NCBI RefSeq assembly: GCF_003144195.1
Contig: NW_020290011.1
Coordinates: forward strand, 248,001 to 312,000
Direction of reading: 5' to 3'
Length of the DNA: 64,000 nt
Source of the DNA: Ceraceosorus guamensis
Lineage: Eukaryota; Basidiomycota; Exobasidiomycetes; Ceraceosorales; Ceraceosoraceae
The notes beneath the pieces were generated by a model. The model ran no database searches and was not told the origin of the DNA. It worked only from the letters and a program-made list of their open reading frames with translations. The position numbers were made by a program, and so were the translations under genes. Each line of letters starts with the position of its first letter. Position 1 is the first letter of the stretch. Shown here piece after piece: positions 44,213-55,806 of this stretch.

Positions 44213-46698
44213 CTACACACTTCTTGCCTCCGCACCAGCATCCAAATCGTACCTCTCCTCCAATCCCAACTCCTCGCTAGTCTTGGGTCTAAGACTCAAT
44301 TCCCTGTTGTGTCCAGCCGCGCCATTCGCCACATTTGCAGAGTTTTGTCTACTTGCGCCCGCATTGTTGCCGCTGCTGCTGCTCCTGCTCCCACCACCAC
44401 CGCTCGAAGAGGAGCTGCGCGCTTCGTCGGCATTCTCGTCCGACTCCGAATTGACGGGCGCAAAATAGTCGGCTAGGAAGATGGTGGATATCACGATGAG
44501 GGCTATGCCAAATGCCAAACCTGTGAGGTGAAGAGTGGCGTTTCGTCAGCAACCATTCTCCGGCTTCTGCATGCTTGTCGCTCGGAGATGTAGTATTGCA
44601 AAAGATTCAAACGGGCAGCTCACCCAAAGCTCGTCTTGTAGCTCCCCATCGGATACTCTCTTCGATTTCCACCCTCAAATCTCCCAAGGAGATGGTGAAT
44701 CTGTTTTGCAGATCCTGAATCTCTTGCTCGAGCGCATTCGTATCCTGTTGCGACTCGGATTTCCTGTTGTTCATGTCCACCGCAATGCTGTAAAAAAAAC
44801 CTCAGGTCAATCAGTCATGGGCGTGACTTGGGCGTAGACGGCAGCGAGCAAGGCGCGCGCTCACTCGTGTTTCAACGTGTTGATCTCTTCTGTCATGCGC
44901 TGAGAAAGGCCATCCACTTCTCGTTGCAGTAGCGTGGTGATGCTTCGTAAAGCAGCAGCGTCCGATCGAGCCCTGACTTGCAGCTCCGTCCGAAGCTCAG
45001 CCAGCGCAGCGTTAAACAAGTACGCTTCCTTTCCGCGTAGCGGGGAAGAAAACAAATCATTGTCAACCCGTCGCTCAAGAAGACAAGAACGATGCCCGAT
45101 TACTCCGCGTATTTCGAATTTCCTGCTCTGCCTGTCGCAGCCATCGCGTCTCCGCTCTCTTTCCCATGCCGGGCCCGTGTGATCCAACTCCGACTCACAT
45201 TTTCAACCATGGTTTTGTTCAGGTTCCTCCTCAGCACCACTTCGCTTCGAGAATTGAGGAGAAATCGGGTAGCTTCCATGATAGCTTCCGCCGGATCATG
45301 AGGCCTTTGAACTTCATTCGAAGGCAATTGCTGTCTTTCCCCTTCTGACGAAGCCTGTTCCAGACCTTGAGCACTCGATGCGTGATCCAAGCTCTCTGAT
45401 GCCGGATGATGATCTGGCATAGACGAACGACGCTTGACCCACCCTGCACTCATCAATCTCTGCACGAAGGCATGGCTATCGAAAGGATGCACGAGGGTTC
45501 GAGGTTCGTGAGGATCCAATGCGACCGGTCTTTCCTCATCGTCCGCTTGTGATCTATTCAACTCTGAGCCCTTTTCGTTGATTGATTGACTGGCTTGACC
45601 TGTTGCCGCTGATTTGCCGAGCGAAGTCCCGCTAGATTGACCGTCGCGAGAGGTCCCGCTCGCGCCTCCCGTCCTAAATATCCTCGATCCTCCCGAAGAC
45701 ATGCCCACTCCCATTCCGAGACCTGCAACTGTATCCTCATTCGCTCCTTCGCCTTGTGTCTGCGTTGAGCCAGCATCAGACCTCGAGCCTGCCTTGAGTC
45801 CGCCTGACTTGGCGACGTCGGACAGAGCAGACGAGAAAGGTGAGCCGACAGGTTCGCCTGTTTTGAACGAGCTCGACTCGGCGCCACGACTAGAAGCATG
45901 ATCGGTCCTGTTGAGCATGACGCCGTCTACTGCGGGTATTGATGAAGAAGCGTCCTTCGACCCTTGGCTCTGGCTTTGCTGAGGGGGTACAGCGGAGCTG
46001 CTTGGAGATGCTTGGGCTGCAGATGGCGACGTTTGCGCTGCGGAACTAGAAGTCGTAGGAGCAGGGGCAGGAGAAGAGGCGGAATGTCTTTCCAGTCTTT
46101 CTTGGGCCATCCTCATCCTTCTCTTGAGCAGCTCTTCCGTGCTCAGCAGGCTGTCCGGGGCGGGTGTTGACATGGGAGAAGGCCCCGCAGTGGAGCTCTG
46201 CGCGCTCCCTGCGCTGACATTTGAGGACTGCGGAGCCTGTCCAGACTCGCTCCCTGCCGCTTCCGCCGAGCTCGACTTGCCGCTCTCCCGATAGCTCGCC
46301 ATGGATGGATCTCTTTTGTCAGTGATCCTCACACCTGACGAGGTTGAACTCTCAGCTTCCCCTTGTGTCTGTGGTCCAGTGTCCTGCTCTTGCTTCGCTT
46401 CATCTTTTCGCTTCACATTTTCCCTATCCGCCAGCTTCTGCGCTGACCCTGCACGCTGCAGCCAAGAGGCACTTGTATAGAAAGTTCTCCTCGGGCCGAT
46501 GTGAGAGCGATCGACCGTGCTCCTTGCCTCGTCCAAGCGCTTGGTGCTTACATTCGCCCTAGCAGCTGGCGATCGAGTAGGAAAGCGTGGCGCGGAAGCG
46601 CAATTGGACACATGCATGTGCCTCTTTTCCTTGGTGACAAAAGGTTGTCGTGTGCACGCTTTTGCCAAGCGTCGGGAGGCACTGCGTCCAGCGAACAT
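44213..46698 (-). CDS. DUF1640/MCUR1 (CCDC90)-like mitochondrial coiled-coil protein
   Basis: Minus-strand exons 46698-45199, 45073-44865, 44787-44624 and 44520-44213 give 726 aa. The conserved region begins with FDSHAFVQRLMSAGW and runs through AIMEATRFLLNSR, AYLFNAALAELRTELQVR, a long coiled coil (LLQREVDGLSQRMTEEINTL, then DMNNRKSE), and RVEIEESIRWGATRRALG into a membrane helix (about 625-643, LAFGIALIVISTIFLADYF). This is the DUF1640 family of inner-membrane proteins (yeast Fmp32, human MCUR1/CCDC90B), linked to respiratory complex assembly and calcium uniporter regulation. The N-terminus is Arg/Ser-rich with no early acids, a good mitochondrial presequence. A Ser/Gln/Ala-rich spacer of about 330 residues before the domain is unusually long. 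The second exon uses a TTGAG acceptor. Confidence 0.85.
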
Positions 46699-47471
46699 GG
46701 CGCCTTAAGGCAAGGCTCTAAGTCGGACTGCGCCTGCTCGAGGGCAACGCTAGCGATGAGCTGCGAGGTGATGAACTGCGTCACCTCTGAGGGCTTGCGA
46801 TCAGAACCGCGACCGATTGAGGATCACGGCGCAGTCTACTCCATTCGTGCGTGCAGCGCTTTATGAGCATGAAGTTGGTGTGGGAAGATGAGATCAACTT
46901 GGCAGGAGCTCAGTACAAGGCTCTTCGCATTCTTGATTGCTTCAACTCGCGACTCTGCTTAGCGCCCCTCATACATCATGGTTGGTGCGCTTTAGACGGA
47001 AAGCCTCACACGCGACACGTGACAAGATCTTGCCTGCGCGCCGAAGACGTCCCGTCCCAAATTGGGTTGGGCGGCCGTCATCGGCGACGGCTTCCGACTC
47101 GAAAGCACGAGCTATCCAGCATGCCCAAGAGGCACGCAAAGCAATGCAGCTCTCTGCTCGATCCTCGTGGTCCCCAAACGAAACCAGCTGACAAGTTTAG
47201 ATGTGGCGCAACATTCTTGATGGGACGTATATATAACCAGATCGAGAAAGACGATTATACGGACTGACCAGAGGCGGATGTGGAGACGCGCTTCAACGGA
47301 GAAAGCACGAACGAGAATCAAATGCGATCGCGAGGTGAAAATGGGTGATTGTGTTCGAGGAGGCAGAGCGTCTTTGCGATTCAATTGCTGTATCACGGGA
47401 TGAGGTCGAATGACAGAAGCTGACCATCAACGTGTCATGACCGGTGTCGCGTCGCTCTGAAAAAAAAAAAA

Positions 47472-47502
<31 letters not shown>

Positions 47503-47516
47503 CACCATGGCGAATC
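46699..47516. other. Intergenic region with TATATATAA (47228-47236)
   Basis: No convincing coding frame. A TATATATAA sequence is readable as a TATA box in either direction but is not clearly tied to a gene. The right part holds a poly(A)-(CA)n tract. Confidence 0.4.
47460..47505 (+). repeat. A29-(CA)n low-complexity tract
   Basis: Twenty-nine consecutive A residues (47460-47488) are followed directly by about eight CA units. Compound tracts like this are prone to slippage and to assembly error. It could be the tail of an old retroposed sequence, but no element body is recognisable on its left. Confidence 0.85.
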
Positions 47517-48123
47517 TCATGCCCGCCTGCGCGCGCAATGAGAGGTGGAATGAGCATTCGGCAGTCGTGAGTACCACATGGAGCGCGCACACAGAGTCGT
47601 TGCGGACCGATCGTGAATCATGAATGAGCAGGTGGCAACAGGCATCCCAAAGACTTTCATCCGCAGGTAGCGCCATATCCGGAGACCTTCATCAAGGTCC
47701 CTCCTTGCGCCATACTCAGCCATCCTGAGACCTTTGCGGTCAATTAAGCGATCAGCCTCGAGCTTGATGCTTGATGGATCTATTTTTGCCACCGCAGGCC
47801 CTTGCGCGGGAAGAGCTTCATACCCAATTGCACGAATCGGTGGCCTCACACTCTGTCGAACCTCTTCATTGACTGCGATATAAGGCTAAAGTCGCGAGTC
47901 TAAAGACAGCCTTACCCCGGACTGCATTCGTGATTGTATCGTCTTTCTTGCTCACACCTCTCTGATCCCATCTGGTCAAGCTTGAGCCCTCAGACAAGAC
48001 GAGCTGAATGTTTCCCTGAATGTTTCCCTCTTCATGTTGCAAGTTCATCATCCTGTGTGCTCTGCTGCACAGCAGAGCAACCTGTCTTGCCATCCGCTCA
48101 GCCGTCCAAGTCTCGACTTTCAC
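47517..48123 (-). CDS. Tentative unknown gene antisense to the start of the 48020-49274 gene
   Basis: Two frames, 48123-47917/47916 and 47872-47517, join in phase across a GTAAGG...CAG intron of only 43 nt, shorter than any other intron in the window. The product (about 187 aa) has a helical charged centre (IKLEADRLIDRKGLRMAEYG) that looks coding, but its C-terminus is Ser/His/Arg-rich and unconvincing. It overlaps the first exon of the plus-strand gene by about 100 bp, so at least one of the two starts may be wrong. Confidence 0.25.
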
Positions 48124-49274
48124 TCAACGCGCGCCGAGCATTGCTCGCCGAGGTGTGGGCAACGAAGCAGATGCTGTTCTTGGCGAGCATCTTGATCACA
48201 AGATTCATGGGCTCGTCTCACAATCCGACGACAAAAGGCATGCTCCTCTCTCGTATGCCCCCACTCCAACTTTGGGCGAACTCGACGATGCTCGAAAGCA
48301 TACGCTGTTAGTGAGCGATACCGGTATGCCGGTCTACAGTTGGTCGAGGGACCACCAAGACGAGAATGTTGGTATTCTAGCTCGGTCTGTTGGTGAGAGT
48401 ACCGCAAGGCCTAGAACTGACCCGCGCTCAAATCGTCCCTCGTGATGCGCAACTCTGCTAGCATGCCGAGCATCCTAATCTTCACAAAGTGTCGGTGCTA
48501 GCGGATAGTGCGGAGCCAAAAGATGGACTGATGGCGTACCAGGCGCATACCGATCCGACCGACCTCGTAGGCAGCATGACTCGTGAGCTCGGCGGGGATG
48601 CCGAGATCTACAGATCTCACATCGACGATTGGAGAGCGCATCAGCCCGCCGTGGGTGTGCAATTGCCCGCAGGCAGGAAACTTCGTCCCACCCTCTTTTC
48701 CAAAGCGTTCGACCCACCAGAGATGGGCCGCTATCGACAGACGGAGGTCGAGTTGTACAAGGAGAAATGGATGAGACCTGAAAAACTGATGCAGGACAAA
48801 GGGCGCATCCAGAAGAAACTTTGGCCGGATGAAGAGGTCATCAGCCAAGCTCACGCTAGTCGACGTCTCAAAGATGCGCAACAGCTTGAACGGATCAGGT
48901 CGGAAGACCCGGAAACAGTAGCGGTCGTTCATGATCGGCACCTTTCGACGGTTCAAGCTCGTCCTGTACACATAGAGCACGCACACGCTCGAATTTCCAA
49001 ACCCCAAAAGTCTTCGCCGACCAATCAAGCACAGGAAAAAGGCGTCTTGAAGCATCATCCCACCACGAAGCAGGACGACTCCGCGCAAGTGATCCGCCCA
49101 GCTCTGAGCACTTTTCGGGACGAGACGACGCGCTCGGAAGAGATCGCCCAGATGCACGAGTCCGAATCGAAGAAGCCGCGCAAGTGGCAATGGTACCACG
49201 GCGAATGGATGGTCAACGAGTCTGCCATGTGTCCACATTGCAAGCAGTGGCCTTTGCACGAGAGGAGAACTTGA
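48020..49274 (+). CDS. Unknown basic protein, possibly mitochondrial, with C-terminal CxxC
   Basis: Exons 48020-48392 and 48490-49274 give 385 aa. The N-terminus (about 1-45) is hydrophobic then Arg/Ser/Thr-rich without acids, compatible with a mitochondrial presequence. The rest is hydrophilic and His/Lys/Glu-rich, with no membrane segment. It ends in WQWYHGEWMVNESAMCPHC, whose CPHC pair could bind a metal or form a disulfide. I do not recognise the family. A 13-base direct repeat (TGAATGTTTCCC type) overlaps the proposed start codon. An equally long minus-strand frame (48498-49286) mirrors the second exon but reads as hydrophobic and Cys/Arg-rich, typical of an antisense shadow. Confidence 0.5.
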
Positions 49275-49490
49275 CTTCCAACGCACCCTTGCAGACGTCG
49301 TGACTGTGAATGCGGCAAAGGGACTTCACCAAGGGCAAATGCGCGGCTATCTGGACTGTGCGACAACTTACAATACGCAATGTTGGGCAGCGTCCACACA
49401 GGACCGAGTGTACGACTCGTGATCATCTCTTCGCCAAAATTCTCTGTTCTCTCCGTCTTCTTGTCAAATATCGAATTTCCATACACTCTT

Positions 49491-52400
49491 CTACTCTAAA
49501 TGCTCGCTCCTCCCGCACCCCAAGAATTTCCAGAGTGCTCCAGGATCCTTGAAATCGTGATGAATGACGGTGACGAGCCACTTGTTGTCGCCGATGGATT
49601 TCAGCAATCGCTGTGTTGGCGAGCCTTGCGGAAACAGCAATTCCCACTCTGCCCATATCTCGAAGGCTTCGTCCTTCAAGCACGCACAGAAGCAGTCGTC
49701 GAGGCGGGCGGATGAGGTGTGAGCATGTAACACTCGACTAAACAGAAATTCGAGGGAAAGCCGACGACAATACCCACACGCCAGGCTTTGAACGACTCTT
49801 CCTCGATAATCGTACTCTGCGCAATTTCTTGACCCGGGAAAACGCCCCACGTGACGGCATTCACAGCGTTGGCCTCGAGTGTCGTCTTGAAATTGCCCTT
49901 TGGGATGATTGCGGATTCAAGGTTAGGAAAGCAGGAAAACTTTCCTCCGATATTCCCATCAAAAGTGGGCTAGGCTCACCTTTTTATTGCCCGCTAGCAA
50001 GCCAACGAGCCCATCAGACTCCTCCTCCACTCGTCGACACAACGCCAGCATGTGCTCCTCGTCTACAAAAAATTCTACGAATGCCTTTTGAAAGATGTAG
50101 CCTCCTTTAGGTCCAAAGCCGAATGTAGGCTCCAACGAGTCGACACCATCAATAGCGGGTTGGGAGCCTACAGTCCACCATCCCTTTCCAATAGTTGAAT
50201 GATCACCCTCTCCTAAAGAAGCTGATGGAGCTCTGTTGAGACCCAAGAGCTCTTCTCGGATCGCTTGCGTCTCGTTCAAGATTGGGATGTCACACCAAGG
50301 AATAGCTTGAATCTCTCCCGAGAGGTAGGCCACGAACAGCGCTGAAATATCGCCTTCCGTCACCGGTGTACGCCACACCCTCAGCGCATCGGCAGGCTGT
50401 GATTGGATCAGGACACGGGCAGGGAGAGTGACAAAGAGATGCACGTCAGCATGGACGCAGCGGAGATTGAAGAACATTGAGCCAAGTTTTCGCTGCTCTG
50501 ACTCTACTCGCGGTCCTCGTCGCTCTGTGCCAACACAGTTCGAAAACTCGAAAACTCACCGGCACCTTCAAGCTGACGCCATAGCCATCTATTTCCCCAA
50601 AAGCCGGACTTCTGCTATCGCCATAGCGCCCATTAGTGAATTCGTCCCACAAGGCTGCAGGAGCAGAGACACTGAGGGAATCATTGAGGGTGGCATGAAG
50701 TTTTGGCACGCTAGTCGCGGAACCAGAATCGGCTGCGTTGGTCCCATTCGTGCCCGACGTGTCCTCTGCGAAGGCCGCTTCCTGGGTCTGAATTACCAGC
50801 AGCGCCATACAACAAGGCGACATTAGTAATTTTTCAAGGTTTGCATCGCAGCGCAAAAGTCTCCACAAGACTTACAGATGCTTTGTTGGTCGTTTGCGAA
50901 GGTCCAGCCCAGCTAAGGTCGTGCAAGATTCTTGTGACGCTCTTTTCTAGATTGAGCGTACACATGTGGAAAGCCGTATGATTTGGATTCAAGGTTTCCT
51001 CCACTGCACCTCTCTCCTCTCTTGACTTGACGCTCTCCCTCCACATCTGCCGGCACATTTCCCTGCTCCATTCTATTCCAACCTCTTTGACTCTGGCGTC
51101 GTCGTTCCTGACATTAATCTTATCCCTCTGCTCCTTTCCTTGAAATGCTGCTGCACCACTGCTTTGAGCACTCGCAATCTCTTCAGGTGTAGGATCCTCC
51201 AGTCTCCTTCTTAGTTCCTGCGGCACTTGGATCTTGCACAGACCGGTGATGCGCCTGAAGGAGGTGTAATTCTGGATTGGCATGACACCCGGGATGATCG
51301 GAATAGTGATGCCAGCAGCACGAGCCTTGGCGAGCCAGGAGTGGTAGAGAAAAACATCGTAAAACAGTTGCGTCACTATAAACGATGCGCCAGCTCGCTG
51401 CTTGGAAAGCAAAACTGGAATTTCGGCCTCTCCCGAAGGCGTCAAAGAGTCTGTGTGACCCTCGGGGTAGCCTGTGGTGCAGAAGCTGCGCGGTTGGAAG
51501 CCAGGTAGCTGGCAGTGCTCGTGCTAAAGGGACCACTCACCCGCCACCCCAATCGAGAACCAGTCTCCATGCCCAGATCGTATGTACCGGACTAGGTCTT
51601 CGGCATGTTGAAATCGATTGTCGGAAGGAGTCCAGTACTCTGAGCCTCGTGGAGGATCTTGTTTTCGCCGTCCATACAGGGAAAATTCTCAGGCACACTG
51701 GTGCACGTCCATGTCTCAACAATTTCCTAACGCCACTCACCTCCTCTTAAAGCTAGCAGGTTCCGGATACCGATCGCTCTCGCTTGCTAAAGGTGAAAGG
51801 CAGGACGACAGGGGCGGTCAGCCGGTGGATTTGACGTCAGGCCTGCCACCGCTCGACGTTCCTCCCTTGAGTCGCCGAAGAAGCGTACCCCATAGGCGCA
51901 ACGTGGATGTGGGATTTCTCTTGACCACGCATCCATGCCGCCACTCACCTTTAAGGTGACATCCAGCGCTTCTCTGCTGACGTTGGTGCACGTAAGATGC
52001 AGACAGCATTCTGTTGCCAATTCATCGTTGGCAGGAGCTTCAATGATAGCTTGAATCTCCCTTTCTTCTAGCGTCCTATTCCTGCTTTCTGCTTCCGAAG
52101 ACGGACTTTCCCACCTTGTCCAGTCCAAATCAGCGGGTCTGAGCAGTCCCTTGTGTACTCTGCCAGCAAGCACCATGCTGATATTTTGCGTGCTTCCGCC
52201 TGCTCCCCAAGTCACTTGCATCCAAGAAGGTCCGCATTGAGTTTTCATTCTCAATATCCGAGCATACAAGTTCTGTAGACCTGAAGATGTCTTGGGCGGG
52301 AAGAATTCGAGCGAGATGGCGGGTCGAGTAGAGGAGTGATGTGATAGAATGCTTGGAATGTGAGAAGGATGCGGGGAAGGAATTGATTTGGTAGCGGAGG

Positions 52401-52494
52401 ACGTGCCACTGTCGCTGTGAAGTGCCCCATTGCTGCTCCCAACGTGCGCTGGGATGGTTTGGGACCCCGTAGCGCTGCTCGTACCCGCCGACAT
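49491..52494 (-). CDS. MTHFR: Methylenetetrahydrofolate reductase
   Basis: Minus-strand exons 52494-51949, 51786-51741, 51657-51541, 51471-50876, 50787-50560, 50396-49980, 49900-49778 and 49673-49491 give 751 aa. The enzyme reduces 5,10-methylene-THF to 5-methyl-THF for methionine synthesis. The FAD-binding barrel shows SLEFFPPKTSSGLQNL (the catalytic-type Glu is residue 63), VTWGAGGST, LHLTCTNV, GIRNLLALRGDPPRG, VAGYPEGH, GASFIVTQLFYD and IPIIPGVMPIQNY. The C-terminal regulatory half typical of eukaryotes has WDEFTNGRYGDSRSPAFGE, EIQAIPWCD, NAVTWGVFPG and FEIWAEWELLFP. Length and order match yeast Met12/Met13. Introns are 65-163 nt; the GTGGGT donor after exon 7 is weak but in phase. A TCACGTGA site lies about 420 bp upstream of the ATG, a known class of site at yeast methionine genes. 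Confidence 0.93.
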
Positions 52495-53562
52495 TTTCAA
52501 AGTGGTTTCTCTCAGAGGTGTAGGCGATCACGATGCGTGCGATGCGCGCCAAGACCAAGCAAGCCTGAACGGGGGTGAGTGGGTGAGCGATGAGCTTGCG
52601 AACGTGATTCGATCTGATGTGTCGGCGGCAAGGGAGGTCATGAAAGCGTAGTATTGTCAACACTCCAGAGTTGGGAGTCAACCCTGCGGTGTGTCTTCTT
52701 GGTCCACCTTTTCACACGTCCTTCTGCTTCTGCCGTTTACGGTATTCGATGCGCATTCAGCAAGCGTGCTGATGTACTCAAGACTGTAGGTGGGGCGCTA
52801 GGCAAGCCACTCTTCTTCTTGCACGCCTGATGCATGCAGCAGCAGCTGCGAAAGTCCAAAAAAAAGCTCATCAACATCGTGTGACCCAAGAAAGCTAACC
52901 GAGGCGATCTGATCACGTGATGAACTTGCTCTTCTCTCACGATCCTTGATCGATGCACGACTCATCAAGTCGACTCTTCAACCTCTTGTCCCACGCTCTT
53001 GAGATCACCAATCGCGACGCAAGATTCACGAATGGTCCGAATGAAGCGTGAGTGAACGCCGAAGAATTTCGAGTCCAGGTAGGAGATCAAGGGCCCTCTC
53101 TGGCCTTCGAGAAGCATTTGGGTTATCCTCCAACTCTTCGGTAGGTCATCATTGTCAACAACAGACACCTTCTACGGAGATTGCCAGACTCGGTCGATCA
53201 TACATTAGACAGAATGGAGATATCTAAGGAGACCCTATACGCTCAGCAAGACCAGTGCCGAACATGTATGTGTGTTCGGACTTGGTTCAGACTTGGTAGG
53301 ATTTGTGCGCCTGGTGGCTTTGCGTGGATGGTGAGGGAGCGAGCACACAAAGATTGATCTCGTGCCGAAGTACTTGCTGCTTTCTCGTTGATTAGGCCGG
53401 ATCCTCCTTCAACGCGACGGAAAGGTGGCCATGCGAATCTTTTACGTCAATGACGACGAGTGACCGCATGATGTGAGCAGGTACTCAGCGGTTAATAGCT
53501 CGAAGAGCGTCAACATCCACTTACACGGTTAGGTTGTAGATCGCAGTGATGGTCGGTCGTGT
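52495..53562. promoter_or_regulatory. MTHFR upstream region with TCACGTGA palindrome (52913-52920)
   Basis: About 1.07 kb lie between the MTHFR start and the 3' end of the secreted-protein gene. It contains one perfect TCACGTGA palindrome. In yeast TCACGTG is the Cbf1-Met4 site of methionine genes, so methionine or sulfur control of MTHFR is plausible. Small frames (for example 52965-53168 -) look non-coding. Confidence 0.5.
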
Positions 53563-54096
53563 TCAGTCATGAGCTTCGACTTGATCGGTCGAACGGCGTT
53601 GCAAGGCATCGACTTGACTTCCGACGTTCTCCAAGGGGTCATCTCGAGCTTCATGCCGGTCCTCAGTACCCGATCCATGTAGTCGGCGAGACTCCAAGAC
53701 TTCTGGTGCTTGCAAGCCACGCCTGACGTGGCGCATGCTAGAAAGCAGAGCAGTGATGTGGCTGCCAAGGCTTCTTGGTACCTCTTTGCGTGCTGGAACG
53801 CTGTCGCCAATGACTGCTCTTCGCCAATTCTGGATGGCTGAGGCTTTCGTGTACTGAATAGCGCCAATCTCGGACGGCCTGCCACTCTTGGTAGGGGTGA
53901 TCTTAACCAGCTCGGTCGTCTCCTCGCGTTGGACGAGAGCAACGTCACGCTTGGCGTGATGCTCGATTTCGTGGCCAGAATGGTGGCCAAATCGCAGAGG
54001 CACGCCGTAGGGAGCGGCTTGGACCTGCGTCAGAGACGCCAACGTGGCCACAATGGCCAGGCTAGCTGTGACAATCAGCTTGAGTGTAGCAGGCAT
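53563..54096 (-). CDS. Small secreted protein with signal peptide
   Basis: A single-exon frame of 177 aa. Residues 1-27 form a clear signal peptide (a basic start, then LIVTASLAIVATLASL, cleavage after QVQA). A His-rich stretch and a Lys-Arg at about 49-50 (HHAKR) follow, which may be a Kex2-type processing site. The mature part has no cysteine, is charged and has no recognised domain. Size and features fit the loose class of fungal secreted proteins that includes candidate effectors, but nothing proves such a role. A TATATA sequence lies 250 bp upstream on the same strand. The C-terminal third is very charged and the true end could differ if an intron is missed. Confidence 0.5.
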   Translation of the reverse strand: MPATLKLIVTASLAIVATLASLTQVQAAPYGVPLRFGHHSGHEIEHHAKRDVALVQREETTELVKITPTKSGRPSEIGAIQYTKASAIQNWRRAVIGDSVPARKEVPRSLGSHITALLSSMRHVRRGLQAPEVLESRRLHGSGTEDRHEARDDPLENVGSQVDALQRRSTDQVEAHD

Positions 54097-55806
54097 GTTG
54101 GTGGAGACTGCAAAGTGGGACTGCTTGGTAGACCGTCGATATGCCGCAAGAGGCTCAAATGTGCAACGAGGAGATGGCGGGATACAGCGATGAGATACCG
54201 CTCAGGATTGCAGATCGAAGCCAAGGGATGTGGAAGAGACGCAGTGAGCTTGAGCGTGCGCAAATCGTATAGTAGATGAAAGCGCAGGAGGAGCTTGTTG
54301 AGGGTGTTGTGGGATCATTGCGAGGGGCGTCGATTTCAGGGGCGCTATATAGCACGCAGCCTAGGTTCTGATCGCCTTCACCGCAGGCGTGTTTGATCAT
54401 ACCTGGACGCATTGGCGCATTTGAGTGCCTGAATCATGCCACGAGGACACGGGCTTCGAGTCACGTAAAGGGTACCATGACGAAGAAAGCCTGTGGCATT
54501 GCAACCATAAGTCTGCTCAACCGGGGTGAGCTCATCCCATATGAGTAAAAGACTGTCTGTTGGCACTTTGTACCTCAGCCTGTCGGGCCAAAGGTAAGTA
54601 ACTCCATTGCCCTTCCTCGACTCTCGCAGTCCTTGCTAGGAGTTGGACAGGGACAGTGTGGTGGCTGACAAAGAGTGTTACTTCGGCGTCGTATTGCTAC
54701 TAGTCCTGCTTGAGTGGTGACGACGGCACGCAATACCGAAAAAGGACCCAGATCCTTTTCTATTGCGTCGCAAGGCCCTTCGTGGCAGAAGACTTCTGCA
54801 ATCAGCTCGGAGCGCTCGGAGATGGAAGGCAGAAGGTGTAGACGTGGCAGGGGCTTTGACGCGATACCAGTCAGGACGGATGTAGGATGTTGTCCTGATC
54901 ATGATCTCACGCGGCTGCATCGTGTCACTCGCTCGTTGAGAATGAGGCACAGGATGACGGCGGCGTTTGTGGCAGCGCAAATGGCGCTGTCTGCGCTCGT
55001 GAGCTCGGTCCTTCTCGTCTCTGACCCATACCCATCTTCAGGACGCCAATGACGATGTACTGCGAACTGCCGCTTGTTGCGACTCGATAAACCGAAAAGC
55101 TCACAATCCGAGCTGATGCCGAAGGCGCTGCATCACTGATCGCGAATCCGCGTCGCCAATCGAGGAGATCGCACCCATCGCGTCGTAGAGTGGCCGCTGC
55201 AAGGTTACAATGGCGTCAGTGGAAGGGCCGACGAGCAGGACAGTCGATAATCATTTGCGCGCGCTGGCGCATTGTCGGAAGTGGGCAAATTCCTTGCCTC
55301 GTTCTTGCGACGCCCAGTGGTCAATGTGCGCTGGCCGTGTGACCCGCTTGCAATGTGTTACGACCAGATAAAGCTAAGCAAAAGCCACCTTTGTGATTGC
55401 ATTGTAAGCATCTGATTCCGAACCGTTGCGGGGCGACGTGTAAATGCAGCAGCCGGACGCGTGCAATGCCTCGTCCAATCTGGACACAATCAAGGAGCAC
55501 TTAGCGAATTTCGGCTCCAGGTGTTGATTCGGGCGTACGCCTGATTCTCCAGACGCCGGAAAGGTGCGTGCTTTGGGGATACGAGCCGATAGCGCAGCAT
55601 AAAATCTGGGTATGCGACTCGAGACTATAATCCCAGTCGTCGAGTCGGTACCGGAGGCGGTCACCCGAAGCGCTTGCCGTGACATGGAGACCAGCTACGA
55701 AGGGCGCTGTTGGCGTGAGGTCACCGAGCACCTGTGACCGTACCGCACGGGACGCGTTAAAGGTATGCTCGTTGATCCGAGATGGTGCAAAAGAACGCTA
55801 GCATTT
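54097..55806. other. Intergenic region; weak unassigned frames
   Basis: A TATATA sequence (54346-54351, inside the palindrome CTATATAG) probably serves the secreted-protein gene. Minus-strand frames at 55501-55731 and 55374-55685 contain short plausible-looking pieces (RLRYRLDDWDYSLES), but they do not splice into a coherent protein that I can defend. The rest shows nothing. Confidence 0.35.
54346..54351 (-). promoter_or_regulatory. TATA-like box
   Basis: TATATA lies within CTATATAG, 250 bp upstream of the ATG of the secreted-protein gene. The spacing implies a 5' leader of roughly 200 nt if it is used. Confidence 0.4.

Noticed and set aside
47460-47505. Poly(A) tract as the tail of a retroposed element
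   Set aside because: No LINE or SINE body or target-site duplication could be recognised next to it; recorded as low-complexity repeat only.
48498-49286. 262-aa minus-strand open frame
   Set aside because: Mirror of the second exon of the plus-strand gene; hydrophobic and Arg-rich with no motif, while the plus frame has a coherent hydrophilic composition and a phased intron.
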